From DASWNP01 sp036399175 (GTDB lineage: Bacteria > Acidobacteriota > Blastocatellia > Pyrinomonadales > Pyrinomonadaceae): a stretch of DNA of 64,000 nucleotides. The position numbers and the translations under genes were made by a program. The stretch covers positions 1 to 64,000 of the forward strand of contig DASWNP010000059.1 in the NCBI GenBank assembly GCA_036399175.1, in the 5' to 3' direction. Positions 1 through 8,281 of this stretch are shown piece by piece. The notes under the pieces were generated by a model that worked only from the letters and a program-made list of their open reading frames with translations, made no database searches and was not told the origin of the DNA. The stretch's first letter is position 1, and each line of letters begins with the position of its first letter.

Positions 1-234
1 CGCCCTCGCTCGCAGGCGTTTCTCCAGCCACTCCTGCACCGGCAGCAGATACGCACCGGCGACCACTCCCAGAAGCAGCGCGACTAAGACTTTTGCGGTG
101 AGCGCGACGAAGAGTGCGAGAGCCAGGAGAGTGGCGAGCGAGTAGACGAGGATGCGCTTGGCATCTCCCACCGTCAACTGGCTCAGTCTTCTCTGGTCGC
201 CCTGTGTCATCTGGATTGCGCTCCACTCTACCAT
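1..234 (-). CDS. AI-2E family transporter-like membrane protein, N-terminal part (cut by window edge)
   Basis: The frame is open from an ATG at 234 (alternative ATG at 210) to the left edge. It encodes a short hydrophilic leader, then a long hydrophobic stretch (about residues 27-58) ending in LLPVQEWLEKRL. That layout (DAKR-like leader, first membrane hairpin, then a PVQ-WLE basic segment) resembles the start of AI-2E/PerM family permeases, eight-helix membrane exporters. The upstream run GAGAAAGG supports the ATG at 234. Only about 78 residues are visible, so the family call rests on pattern, not on the conserved core. Confidence 0.5.
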   Translation of the reverse strand, partial: MVEWSAIQMTQGDQRRLSQLTVGDAKRILVYSLATLLALALFVALTAKVLVALLLGVVAGAYLLPVQEWLEKRLRARA

Positions 235-388
235 AACCCTTTCTCGCGTCTCGAACCGGGGCGGCGACCAAATTATTTGCGTTGAGCGAGCCGCATCTGT
301 GGTATAGACTGTGCCGCCGCCGCAGTCCATATTCGTCCGTATTCTCGGAGCGCCTTATCCAGACTCCAATTCCCGAAAGGAGATTGTC

Positions 389-1444
389 ATGCTGTTCGGT
401 TCGACGATACTCGAAGTAGCTATCGGAATGATTTTCGTCTATCTCCTGTTGAGCCTGCTGTGCTCCGCCGTCAACGAGTACATCGAGGCCAAGCTGAACT
501 ACCGCGCAAAGTATCTGCGCGAAGGCATCAAGCAGTTGCTCGACGGCGATAATCAGACGAAACTGGCGGAGGCGCTCTACGCACATCCCCTCGTGAGAGG
601 GCTCTACAGAGGCAACAAGCTTCCGTCCTACATACCCTCTCGCACCTTCGCGCTCGCCCTCTGGAATCAGGCCACCTCAGCCGCCACCGGCCTGAGCGGC
701 GCGACCGCCGGAGTCACCACTCAGCTACAGTCCATCCGGCAGACCATCAGCACTTCGGACGCGCTCAGCGAGGGCGCGAAGACCGCCCTGCTCACTCTGA
801 TTGACGAGGCCGGAGGCAACCTCGACCGTGCGCGCGAGAATATCGAAGACTGGTACGACGACGCGATGGATCGCGTCTCGGGCTGGTACAAGCGGCGCGT
901 CCAAATCATTCTTCTCATCATCGGCTTCGCCGTCTCCGCCGCGATTAACGCCGACACCATCAACATCGGTCAGGCTTTGGTCAAAAACGACGCCCTGCGC
1001 AAAGCCCTCGTCGGCGAAGCCGAAAAGACGACGAATGCGCAAGCATCGACTCAGACTCAGCAGGGTGGCACTCCGCAGGAGCAAGCCGCTGCCGCCAAAC
1101 AACGCATGCAGGATTTGAGCGCACAACTGAACAGCCTCGGCCTGCCCATCGGCTGGAAAGCTGCCAAAGATGAGAAAGGCAACGCTATCAACACGGACGA
1201 CGCCCGCCGGAGGCCGGACAGCGCGATGGGGTGGCTTCTCAAAGCGATAGGCATTCTCCTGACGGCCTTAGCCATCTCGCAGGGCGCTCCCTTCTGGTTC
1301 GACCTGCTCAACAAGTTCATGGTCATCCGCTCGACCGTCAAGCCGCGCGAGAAGAGCCGCGAGCAGCCCTCGAAGGACAAGCCCGCTCCCAAAACCGAAG
1401 TCGAGACGAATGGAGAAGACGACGACGGAAAATCGAAAGGCTGA
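389..1444 (+). CDS. hypothetical multi-pass membrane protein
   Basis: I do not recognise a named family. The open frame begins at 311, but AAAGGAG at 376-382 sits correctly before the ATG at 389, so I start there (351 aa). The protein opens with a hydrophobic helix (about residues 8-26) followed by a conserved-looking NEYIEAKLNYRAKYLREGI segment. A long soluble region follows, then a second helix after WYKRRVQ (about residue 172) and a third near residue 290 (WLLKAIGILLTALAIS). The C-terminus is a charged, Lys/Glu-rich tail. It is divergent from the transporter on its left. A weak promoter may lie at 282-308 (TTGAGC, 15 nt, TATAGA). Confidence 0.7.
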   Translation: MLFGSTILEVAIGMIFVYLLLSLLCSAVNEYIEAKLNYRAKYLREGIKQLLDGDNQTKLAEALYAHPLVRGLYRGNKLPSYIPSRTFALALWNQATSAATGLSGATAGVTTQLQSIRQTISTSDALSEGAKTALLTLIDEAGGNLDRARENIEDWYDDAMDRVSGWYKRRVQIILLIIGFAVSAAINADTINIGQALVKNDALRKALVGEAEKTTNAQASTQTQQGGTPQEQAAAAKQRMQDLSAQLNSLGLPIGWKAAKDEKGNAINTDDARRRPDSAMGWLLKAIGILLTALAISQGAPFWFDLLNKFMVIRSTVKPREKSREQPSKDKPAPKTEVETNGEDDDGKSKG

Positions 1445-1472
1445 ATGCGAAGCGACGCGAGCAGAGGGACGG

Positions 1473-1847
1473 CTAAGTTAAAGCTTGCTTCTTGTCTGCT
1501 TCGTGCGGCTTGATGCCGCCGGGATGCAGGCGGGCAATCTCTTCTTCCATCCGTCCGGTAAGCACGAATCCGAGCATCTTGTAGTCGGCGATGAAAGACC
1601 AGAGCGGATGCTGGAAGGTGGCCGGCCTGTTTCGCTCGACGAGGAAATGTCCAATCCACGCCGCGCCGTAGCCGGGCAGGAGCGCGAGCGGAAGCAGCTT
1701 CCACTTCCTGCGCGACGCGAGCGCCAACAACAGCCCCGTCCCCGCGAGCGTCCCGACGGCGTGCAGAGCGCGCGTCCCCCGGCGGCTATGCTCCGCCACG
1801 TAATGCGGCCAGAACTCCTCAAAAGATTTGAAATCTTCCTCAGCCAT
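1473..1847 (-). CDS. DUF962 / Mpo1-like small membrane protein
   Basis: The 124-residue product has the DUF962 (Mpo1/YGL010w-like) signature. It has an amphipathic start (FKSFEEFWPHYVAEHS), a small hydrophobic segment, GYGAAWIGHFLVERNRPATF with the conserved H-x3-E-x-N-x-P pattern, and HPLWSFIADYKM. Yeast Mpo1 is an iron-dependent dioxygenase acting on 2-hydroxy fatty acids; the activity of bacterial homologues is mostly assumed. A GGAGG six bases before the ATG fixes the start. It converges with the membrane protein gene ending at 1444, and the heptad hairpin at 1859-1947 lies in its 5' leader. Confidence 0.8.
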   Translation of the reverse strand: MAEEDFKSFEEFWPHYVAEHSRRGTRALHAVGTLAGTGLLLALASRRKWKLLPLALLPGYGAAWIGHFLVERNRPATFQHPLWSFIADYKMLGFVLTGRMEEEIARLHPGGIKPHEADKKQALT

Positions 1848-1858
1848 ATCAACCTCCG

Positions 1859-1934
<76 letters not shown>

Positions 1935-1947
<13 letters not shown>

Positions 1948-3053
1948 TGAGTAAACAGTCTGCGGTAGTCGTCGGCGTCGGCGGGCGGGATGCGCAGGAG
2001 TTGCAGGTTCTCTTCGACGTGCTGGCGATGGCTCATGCCGACGAGGGCGGTCGTGATGCCGGGCGTCGAGCGGACGAACTGGATGGCCGTCAGCGCATCG
2101 GTGGCGAGCGAGCCGAGCGGCTCGCGTATGTGCTCGGGGATGCCGCGCGCCACCTTGCCTTGCAGGATGGAGGCGCTCGCCACGACCGTCACCGAGAGCG
2201 CACGCGCCACTTCGAGCAGAGAGAGACGCGCGCCCTGAAGCGGCTGATTGTCTAAGACGAGCGCTTCGGGCATCGCCAGGTTGAAGGGAAGCTGGACGAA
2301 GCGGAAGTTGTGCTCTTCGCCGCCGACCTCGCGCGCCAGCTCCGCCATGCGTTCGAGCGAGTGATACTCGCGCGCGCTCGGGGCGACGCGGAAGCCGTTC
2401 CACGTCGCCACGCCGTAGCGTCGGATTTTTCCTTCCGAGACGTTTCGCTCAAGCTGCTCGAAGGCAGCGCGAAGTCTGGCGTCGAACTCCGCGCGGGATA
2501 CGACCGAAAGCTGCGTCTCCGGGTTGTGTATGTAGTAAACGTCGATGGCGTCGAGCCCCATGTTGCGGAGCGACTGGTCTATCTGGCTTTGCAGATAGCG
2601 CGGCGTCATGCAATGGCTGCCCGCAGCGATGTCCGAAGGCTCGATGATGCCTGTGCGCACGAAAGTCTCTTCGACGTAGGCGCGCGTATCCTTCGGCGGC
2701 TCGCCGTCGAAAGGCAGGTAGCCGCCCTTCGTGCAGATGACGAATTCTTCGCGCGCGAAGCTGCCCTGCTCCGAGAGACGACCGAGAGCCGCGCCGATTG
2801 AGCGCTCGCTGCGCTGGAAACGATAGTTGGCCGCCGTGTCGATGACGTTTGCGCCAAGCTCTACGGCGCGCTCGACCGCATCCGTGTAACGCTCGTCCGT
2901 CTCTTCGTTCCACTTGCCGAGATAAGTGCCGATGCCGACCGAAGAGAGCCATAGGTTCTGTTCGAGTCGGAAATGATTTTCCGCCGCCGCGTCCGCGAAG
3001 CGTTCGCGGTAGCGCGTCGTGCCTTCGAGCGTGGCATAGCCTTTGAGAGACAT
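1935..3053 (-). CDS. aldo/keto reductase
   Basis: An NAD(P)H-dependent oxidoreductase of the aldo/keto reductase superfamily, probably cytosolic. The catalytic tetrad is visible in order: Asp and Tyr in VIDTAANYRF, Lys in VICTKGGYL, and His in YYIHNPE. A late substrate-binding region ends in a typical VRSTPGITTALVGMS segment. The frame is open to 3179, but GGAGGAG eight bases before the ATG at 3053 marks the real start (372 aa). This is somewhat longer than the family norm of about 320, with extra sequence before the barrel. The stop codon lies in a heptad hairpin. Substrate unknown. Confidence 0.9.
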
Positions 3054-3184
3054 TCTTGCTCCTCCGATAGTCTTGAAACCGTGATTGATTGAAGGGAAGT
3101 TTAGCACGAGAGACCGAATGCGGGCGCGCCCGTCGGGTCGCTTCTGCGAAGAGCGGAGAGTGTGATAGGGTTTAATCAAAACCT

Positions 3185-3316
3185 ATGCGAACGAAGAGAC
3201 AGGGCGGATTTTTCATCCGAACGATAACGGCAGCCTCGCTCGTCATCGTCGGTGCGCTCAAAGACCAACTCAAGCCCGACGGCGCGGCGTCCGCCTTCGC
3301 CAACGCGAAGCCCTAA
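3185..3316 (+). CDS. small hypothetical protein (43 aa)
   Basis: A short frame encodes a basic start (MRTKRQGG), one hydrophobic stretch (about residues 12-25) and a polar tail, like a short membrane-anchored or exported peptide. It stops at 3316, three bases before the ATG of the decarboxylase gene at 3320, so the two would be translationally coupled. No family is recognised and there is no strong Shine-Dalgarno sequence. It could be a non-coding leader instead. Confidence 0.4.
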   Translation: MRTKRQGGFFIRTITAASLVIVGALKDQLKPDGAASAFANAKP

Positions 3317-3319
3317 ACC

Positions 3320-4978
3320 ATGAACGACCCAACCGCGCGCCGGAAAGAGAAGATACGCGCTCGCTCAGGCGACGCGCGGCGGGAAGATGAATCGTTGCGA
3401 GAGGACGAAGCGCGGCGAGAGAACGAGGACGAGGCATTGCGAGATGATGAAACGCGGCGAGAGGATGAAGAGCGCGCTTCGTCGCTCGACATCTCGCGCG
3501 AAGAGTTGCGCGAGCTTGCCGCGCGGACGGTCGAGATAGTCACAGAGTATTTCGAAGAGGTGGCGGAGCTTCCCGTCTTCCCCGAAGTGAGCGGCGAAGA
3601 GCTGGCGCGGCGCTTTCGCACCCCGCCGCCGCTCGACGGCGAGCCGCTTGAGCAAATTCTCGAAGATTGTCGCGCCGTCTTCGAGGGCAGCCGTCACAAC
3701 GGCAGCCCGCGCTTCTTCGGCTACATCGCTTCGCCCTCGACGCCCGTCGGCGCGTTCGCAAACCTGCTCGCCTCCGCCCTCAATCAGAACGTCACCGCAT
3801 GGCGCTCGGCTCCGGCGGCCACCGAAATCGAGCGCACCGTCACGCGTTGGCTCGGCTCGATAATCGGCTACGCCGACGACTGCGGCGGCCTACTCACGAG
3901 CGGCGGCTCGATGGCGAATCTCAACGCCCTCTACGTCTCTCACCGCACCAGGCTTCGCGCCGACGCTCCTTCGCAGAGAGGCTTGCAACAGGCGAGCGCG
4001 CCCGCCACGCTCTACGTCTCCGACCAGGCGCATCTCTCGATTGCGAAAGCAGCCGACGTGCTCGGACTCGGCCGGGAGCAGGTGCGCGTCGTCGAAACAG
4101 ACGAGAGCTTTCGCATGGACGTGCGCCGACTCCGCGCGTGCATCGCGGGAGACCTTGAGCGCGGGCTGCGCCCTTTCTGCGTCGTGGCGAGCGCGGGCAC
4201 GACGAGCACCGGCGCGGTCGATGCGCTCGCGGAGATTGCCTGCGTCGCGGAGGAGCACTCGCTCTGGTATCACATCGACGGCGCTTACGGCGCGCTGGCC
4301 GCGCTCGACGCCTCGAAGCGGCACCTGTTCGACGGTCTTGAACGCGCCGATTCCGTCTCGCTCGACCCGCACAAGTGGCTCTACGCTCCCGTAGATTGCG
4401 GCTGCCTGCTGCTGCGCGAGCCCGAGCGCGCACGCATGGCCTTCGCCGGGCACGAGCAGGAGTACATCAAGGTTTACGCCGAGCAGGAGGACGAGGCTTT
4501 CGCCTTCTGGGATTACGGCGTCGAGCTTTCCAGACCCTTTCGCGCGCTCAAGGTCTGGATGATGCTGCGCTCCTACGGCCTGCGCCGCATCAGCGCCGCC
4601 ATCGCCGAAGACAACGCGCTCGCAGCCTACCTCGCCGCGCGCGTCGAGGCTTCCGAAGACCTTGAGCTGCTCGCGCCCGTCACGCTCGGCATCTGCTGTT
4701 TTCGTTACGTCCCGCCTCATCTCGCGCGCGCCCTCGAAACCGCCGGCGGCGACGAAGAGCGCGCGCAGCTCAACGCCCAACTCGACGAGCTGAACACACG
4801 AATCATGCGCGCCGTCCAGCGCGGTGGTCGCGCCTATTTCTCCAACGCGACGCTGCGCGGTCGCTTCGCGCTGCGCGTCTCAATCACCAACTTTCGCACC
4901 ACGCGCCGCGACCTCGACATCACGCTCGAAGCCGTCCGCGACGCCGCGCGCAAGTGTTCTGAAGGAAAAGAAAATTAA
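3320..4978 (+). CDS. pyridoxal-dependent (group II) decarboxylase with charged N-terminal extension
   Basis: A PLP enzyme of the aromatic-L-amino-acid/glutamate decarboxylase family. The Schiff-base lysine is K352 in SLDPHKWLY, the cofactor aspartate lies in YHIDGAYG, and LTSGGSMANLNAL is the phosphate-binding region. The catalytic domain starts near residue 54 (LDISREELRELA). The first 53 residues are an unusual acidic/basic extension made of six-residue repeats (ESLRED, EARREN, EALRDD, ETRRED), each from an 18-nt DNA unit. Length is 552 aa against about 480 for the family. No clear Shine-Dalgarno precedes the ATG, so the true start might be internal. The phosphatase gene follows by 6 nt, probably in the same operon. 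The amine substrate is not evident. Confidence 0.88.
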   Translation: MNDPTARRKEKIRARSGDARREDESLREDEARRENEDEALRDDETRREDEERASSLDISREELRELAARTVEIVTEYFEEVAELPVFPEVSGEELARRFRTPPPLDGEPLEQILEDCRAVFEGSRHNGSPRFFGYIASPSTPVGAFANLLASALNQNVTAWRSAPAATEIERTVTRWLGSIIGYADDCGGLLTSGGSMANLNALYVSHRTRLRADAPSQRGLQQASAPATLYVSDQAHLSIAKAADVLGLGREQVRVVETDESFRMDVRRLRACIAGDLERGLRPFCVVASAGTTSTGAVDALAEIACVAEEHSLWYHIDGAYGALAALDASKRHLFDGLERADSVSLDPHKWLYAPVDCGCLLLREPERARMAFAGHEQEYIKVYAEQEDEAFAFWDYGVELSRPFRALKVWMMLRSYGLRRISAAIAEDNALAAYLAARVEASEDLELLAPVTLGICCFRYVPPHLARALETAGGDEERAQLNAQLDELNTRIMRAVQRGGRAYFSNATLRGRFALRVSITNFRTTRRDLDITLEAVRDAARKCSEGKEN

Positions 4979-4984
4979 CGAAGA

Positions 4985-5836
4985 ATGAGAGAAGAGGATT
5001 ACGAGCGGGAATTGCGTGTGGGAGTGGAGCTGGCGCGGGCGGCGGGCGCGTCGGCGCTGGAATTCTACGGGCGGCCTCTGCATGTCGAGCGCAAGGACGA
5101 GTTTAACGAGCCGGTGACGCAGGCCGACCGCGTGGCAAACGAGTTGATTGTGCGCGGGCTGCAAAAGGCGTTTCCCCGTGACGGGATTCTGGCCGAGGAA
5201 TCGGTCGATACGTCGCGGCGTTTGAGCCTTGAGCGCGTGTGGATGGTTGACCCTCTGGACGGCACGAAGGGATTCATCGCCGGAAGCGGCGACTTCGCCG
5301 TGCAGATTGGTCTGGCCGTCGGCGGCGAGAGCGTGCTCGGCGTCGTCTACATGCCCGTGCCCGACGTGCTCTACTGGGGCACACGCGGGCGCGGCGCGTG
5401 GGTGCTGCGTCCTTCGCTTGAGCCCGAGCGCCTGACGGTCTCGCGCGAGACCGAGCCGCGACGGATGCGTCTGGCGGCCAGCCGCTCGCATCGAAGCCCT
5501 CGGATGGACGCGGTCGTGCGCGGGCTCGGCATCGAAGAAGAGGTGCAGCGCAACTCGGTCGGCGTCAAGGTCGGCCTCATCGTCGAGCAGCAATGCGACC
5601 TCTACATACACCTCTCTTCGCACACCAAAGAGTGGGACACCTGCGCGCCCGAAGCCATCCTGCGCGCCGCCGGAGGAATGATGACAGACCTCTGGGGCGA
5701 CCCGCTCCAATACAACTCCCCCGATGTCCTCAATCACAACGGCCTCGTCGCCACCAACGGCCTCGCCCACGCCTCCATCATCGACCGCCTCGCCCCCATC
5801 CTCGAATCATTCGGAAGGAAAAAAGCAAAGCAGTGA
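4985..5836 (+). CDS. cysQ: inositol monophosphatase family protein, CysQ-like 3'(2'),5'-bisphosphate nucleotidase
   Basis: A metal-dependent phosphatase of the IMPase fold. The metal-binding motifs are ILAEESVD and WMVDPLDGTKGFI, with WDTCAPEAILRAAGG near the C-terminus. DPLDGTKxFI is more typical of CysQ (which removes 3'-phosphoadenosine phosphate) than of inositol monophosphatase, which has DPLDGTTN as in the gene at 20841. This 283-aa length fits. It is 6 nt downstream of the decarboxylase gene. The TGA at 5834-5836 is the start of the first heptad of the following hairpin. The symbol is a family-level guess. Confidence 0.82.
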   Translation: MREEDYERELRVGVELARAAGASALEFYGRPLHVERKDEFNEPVTQADRVANELIVRGLQKAFPRDGILAEESVDTSRRLSLERVWMVDPLDGTKGFIAGSGDFAVQIGLAVGGESVLGVVYMPVPDVLYWGTRGRGAWVLRPSLEPERLTVSRETEPRRMRLAASRSHRSPRMDAVVRGLGIEEEVQRNSVGVKVGLIVEQQCDLYIHLSSHTKEWDTCAPEAILRAAGGMMTDLWGDPLQYNSPDVLNHNGLVATNGLAHASIIDRLAPILESFGRKKAKQ

Positions 5837-5970
5837 CGAGTGACAAGTGACGAGTTAAAACCAGTAACGAGTGATGAGTCCTGAGTGATGAGAAGAATGC
5901 TATCCGGCTTCCTACTCATCACTCATCACTTTTCTCTTGTTCCTGCTCGTCACTCGTCACTCGTCACTGT
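5832..5970. repeat. heptad hairpin, class C (GTGACGA type)
   Basis: The left arm reads GTGACGA, GTGACAA, GTGACGA, then GTTAAAACCAG, followed by a second block of GAGTGAT units. The central loop contains AGAAGAATGCTAT. The right arm carries ACTCATC and CTCGTCA units. The upstream phosphatase gene stops in the first heptad. The same loop core recurs at 12321-12485 and 18757-18948. Confidence 0.85.
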
Positions 5971-5987
5971 TCTACACGCAGGTTTTT

Positions 5988-6016
5988 TTGACACGGGCGC
6001 GGCGGGGCGTTAGCAT
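5988..6016 (+). promoter_or_regulatory. sigma-70-type promoter for the sensor kinase
   Basis: TTGACA at 5988-5993, a 17-nt spacer and TAGCAT at 6011-6016. Transcription would begin near 6023, about 80 nt before the chosen GTG. This argues against the upstream ATG at 5937, which lies before the promoter. Confidence 0.5.
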
Positions 6017-6104
6017 CCTGACGCTCTTTTTGAAGGCTCGAAGGTTGGAGGGGCGCGCGGCCTCGTGCGTGCCCGGCAGATGCCCGCACACTTCATTTAA
6101 CAGC

Positions 6105-8135
6105 GTGAGTATTCGTTCCAAACTGCTGTCGGTGGTGCTCGTCTTCGGCATCGCGCCGATGCTTTTGGTGAGCATCTTTAACTACGTGATGAGTGTGCGC
6201 GCCGTCGAGGGGATGCTGCGCGACGAGGTAGAACGTAGCGCGACGCGGATTACGCGCGGCGTCGAAGAGTCGCTCGCCGCACACGAAGCGGAAGTGTTGA
6301 AGATGGCGCGCACGACGGCGCTGCGCGATTACGTGCGTGAGTCGTGGCTGCGCTCGAAGACGGGCGCGGGGCAGGCAAACGGCGTCGCCGCTTCGTCCGG
6401 CGTGAGCGCGCCGTTCAGCGTCGCTTCGGAAGGCGAAGGCCATGAACCGTCCCCGCAGTTGAAGGCGAGCCTCAACGCCTTTTATCTCGACCACAGGAAC
6501 GTCTATCAGTCCGTGACGTGTCTGGATGCCGAGCGTGCGCCTCTGTTTCGCATCGAGGGAGTACAGGTCAACGAGAACGGCCTGGAAGAGGCGCGGTTTC
6601 AGACGAAGGATTTCGTGACCGGCAACATACTTGTCAACCAGGACGTGTGGACTACCTCGCAGCCCGTTCTCAGTAAGATGGTGGCGGGCGAGTCGTCTAT
6701 GCGCTCGATGCTCCTGACAGCGCCGGTCTTTGTGGAAATGGCTGACGGCAGTCCTCGCGGCGCTCTGGTCGTCGAGCTGAACCTCGCGTCGCTCTTCAAA
6801 CAGGCCGAGGCCGGTTACGCCTCGCCCGATAATCCGACCTCGACTCTGCCTCGCCGCGACGCCGAAGAGCGCGCGCGTCCCTCGCGCCTCGTCGTTGCCC
6901 TCGACGCGCAGGGCTACACCGTCTACCAAACCAGCTTCATCAGCAAGAGCCAGAAGATAAGCGACGCCATGCCCTTCTTCAAACCCATCGCCGAACGGAT
7001 GAGGGCGGGCGAGAACGGCTCGGATTTTTTCGAGGACAGAGCCGCTGACGGCCAGCGCTGGCTCGCGGCCTTTCGTCCCGTCAAAGAGACGGGCATCTCC
7101 GTCGCCGTCGCGGGCGATTACACGGAGTCGGTCGGCGGCTTGCGGCGCGCGGGTCTGAGCGGAGTGGCGCTGCTGCTGCTGGCGGCGCTCGTGGCCGCAG
7201 TGTTTTTGATAGTTACGGTCGGGCGCACGGCGCATCGCATCGAGCGCGTGGCGGCGGGCGCGGCGGCCATCGCCGGAGGCGCGCTCAACCAGCGCATCGA
7301 CATTCAGACGAGCGACGAAACGCACGTCCTCGCCGAAAGCTTCAATCGCATGAGCGACCGTCTGCGCGAGCAGATTACGCGCGAAGCCGAATCGCGCCAG
7401 TTCGAGTCGTTCATGCGACTCTCCGCGATGCTGACGCACGATTTGAAAAACTCCATCACCGCCCTTTCGATGCTCGTCTCGAACATGGAGAAGCAGTTTC
7501 ACCGCGAAGAGTTTCGCGCCGACGCGATTCTTTCGCTGCGCGAAGCGACCGACAAGCTGCGTCGCATCGTCTCGCGCCTGAGCGAGCCCGTGAAATCCCT
7601 GAGCGGCGAATACCGGCGCGACGCGCGCCCCACCGACCTCGTGCCGATTATTCGCCGCATCGTCGCTTCGACCGCCGAGCCCTCAGCGCCGCTCTACAAA
7701 ATCGACCTGCGCCTGCCCGAGTCGCTCGTCGCCTTCGTCGAAGAGGGGCGCATCGAGAACGTCATCGAAAATCTGGTCATCAACGCGCTCGAAGCGATGG
7801 GCGCGGGCGGCGGGCGTCTGACGATTGAAGCGGGCGAAGAGCCGAGCGGCATGGTCTATTTCACGGTCGAAGATACGGGCGTCGGGATGAGCGAGGAGTT
7901 CATCCGCGAGCGGCTGTTCCACGCCTTTTCGACCACCAAGAATAAGGGCATCGGGCTCGGACTGTTCACCTGCCGCGAGATTGTCGAGGTTCACGGCGGG
8001 CGTCTCGACGTGGAATCGCAGCCCGGCGTTGGCACGCGCTTTCGCGTCGTGTTACCATCCCAGCCGTTCACCTTGCGCGAGCGCTTGCGGCAATCGCAGA
8101 AGTCGGGCGCTTCGAGCGCCGAGCGCAACGTGTAG
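6105..8135 (+). CDS. membrane-bound sensor histidine kinase (HAMP, HisKA-like, HATPase_c)
   Basis: Two membrane helices (about residues 4-26 and 349-370) flank a long extracytoplasmic sensor region of Cache-like size. A HAMP domain (about 371-425) and a dimerisation domain with phospho-accepting H445 in LTHDLKN follow. The ATPase domain shows NLVINALEAM (N box), VEDTGVGM (G1) and GIGLGLF (G2). HDLKN rather than HELRT is the form seen in PrsK-type kinases. The start is the GTG at 6105, giving MSIRSKLL just before the first helix. The NtrC-type regulator gene follows, so this is its likely phosphodonor. The signal sensed is unknown. Confidence 0.85.
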   Translation: MSIRSKLLSVVLVFGIAPMLLVSIFNYVMSVRAVEGMLRDEVERSATRITRGVEESLAAHEAEVLKMARTTALRDYVRESWLRSKTGAGQANGVAASSGVSAPFSVASEGEGHEPSPQLKASLNAFYLDHRNVYQSVTCLDAERAPLFRIEGVQVNENGLEEARFQTKDFVTGNILVNQDVWTTSQPVLSKMVAGESSMRSMLLTAPVFVEMADGSPRGALVVELNLASLFKQAEAGYASPDNPTSTLPRRDAEERARPSRLVVALDAQGYTVYQTSFISKSQKISDAMPFFKPIAERMRAGENGSDFFEDRAADGQRWLAAFRPVKETGISVAVAGDYTESVGGLRRAGLSGVALLLLAALVAAVFLIVTVGRTAHRIERVAAGAAAIAGGALNQRIDIQTSDETHVLAESFNRMSDRLREQITREAESRQFESFMRLSAMLTHDLKNSITALSMLVSNMEKQFHREEFRADAILSLREATDKLRRIVSRLSEPVKSLSGEYRRDARPTDLVPIIRRIVASTAEPSAPLYKIDLRLPESLVAFVEEGRIENVIENLVINALEAMGAGGGRLTIEAGEEPSGMVYFTVEDTGVGMSEEFIRERLFHAFSTTKNKGIGLGLFTCREIVEVHGGRLDVESQPGVGTRFRVVLPSQPFTLRERLRQSQKSGASSAERNV

Positions 8136-8281
8136 ACGAGCCTTACATCTTTCCAGTTCCACACAAGAATTTGGCGTCGAATAAAAAGGGGCACTCGCCG
8201 ACTCTCGCCTGCTCGAAGAGCGTGCTCCGCATACGAGAGACGAACGAGCTGCTTTTCGCGCTTCGCGGAGATGATGATTCG

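Noticed and set aside
5937..6104. N-terminal extension of the sensor kinase to the ATG at 5937
   Set aside because: It reads through the heptad hairpin and lies upstream of the promoter at 5988; the GTG at 6105 directly precedes the first membrane helix.
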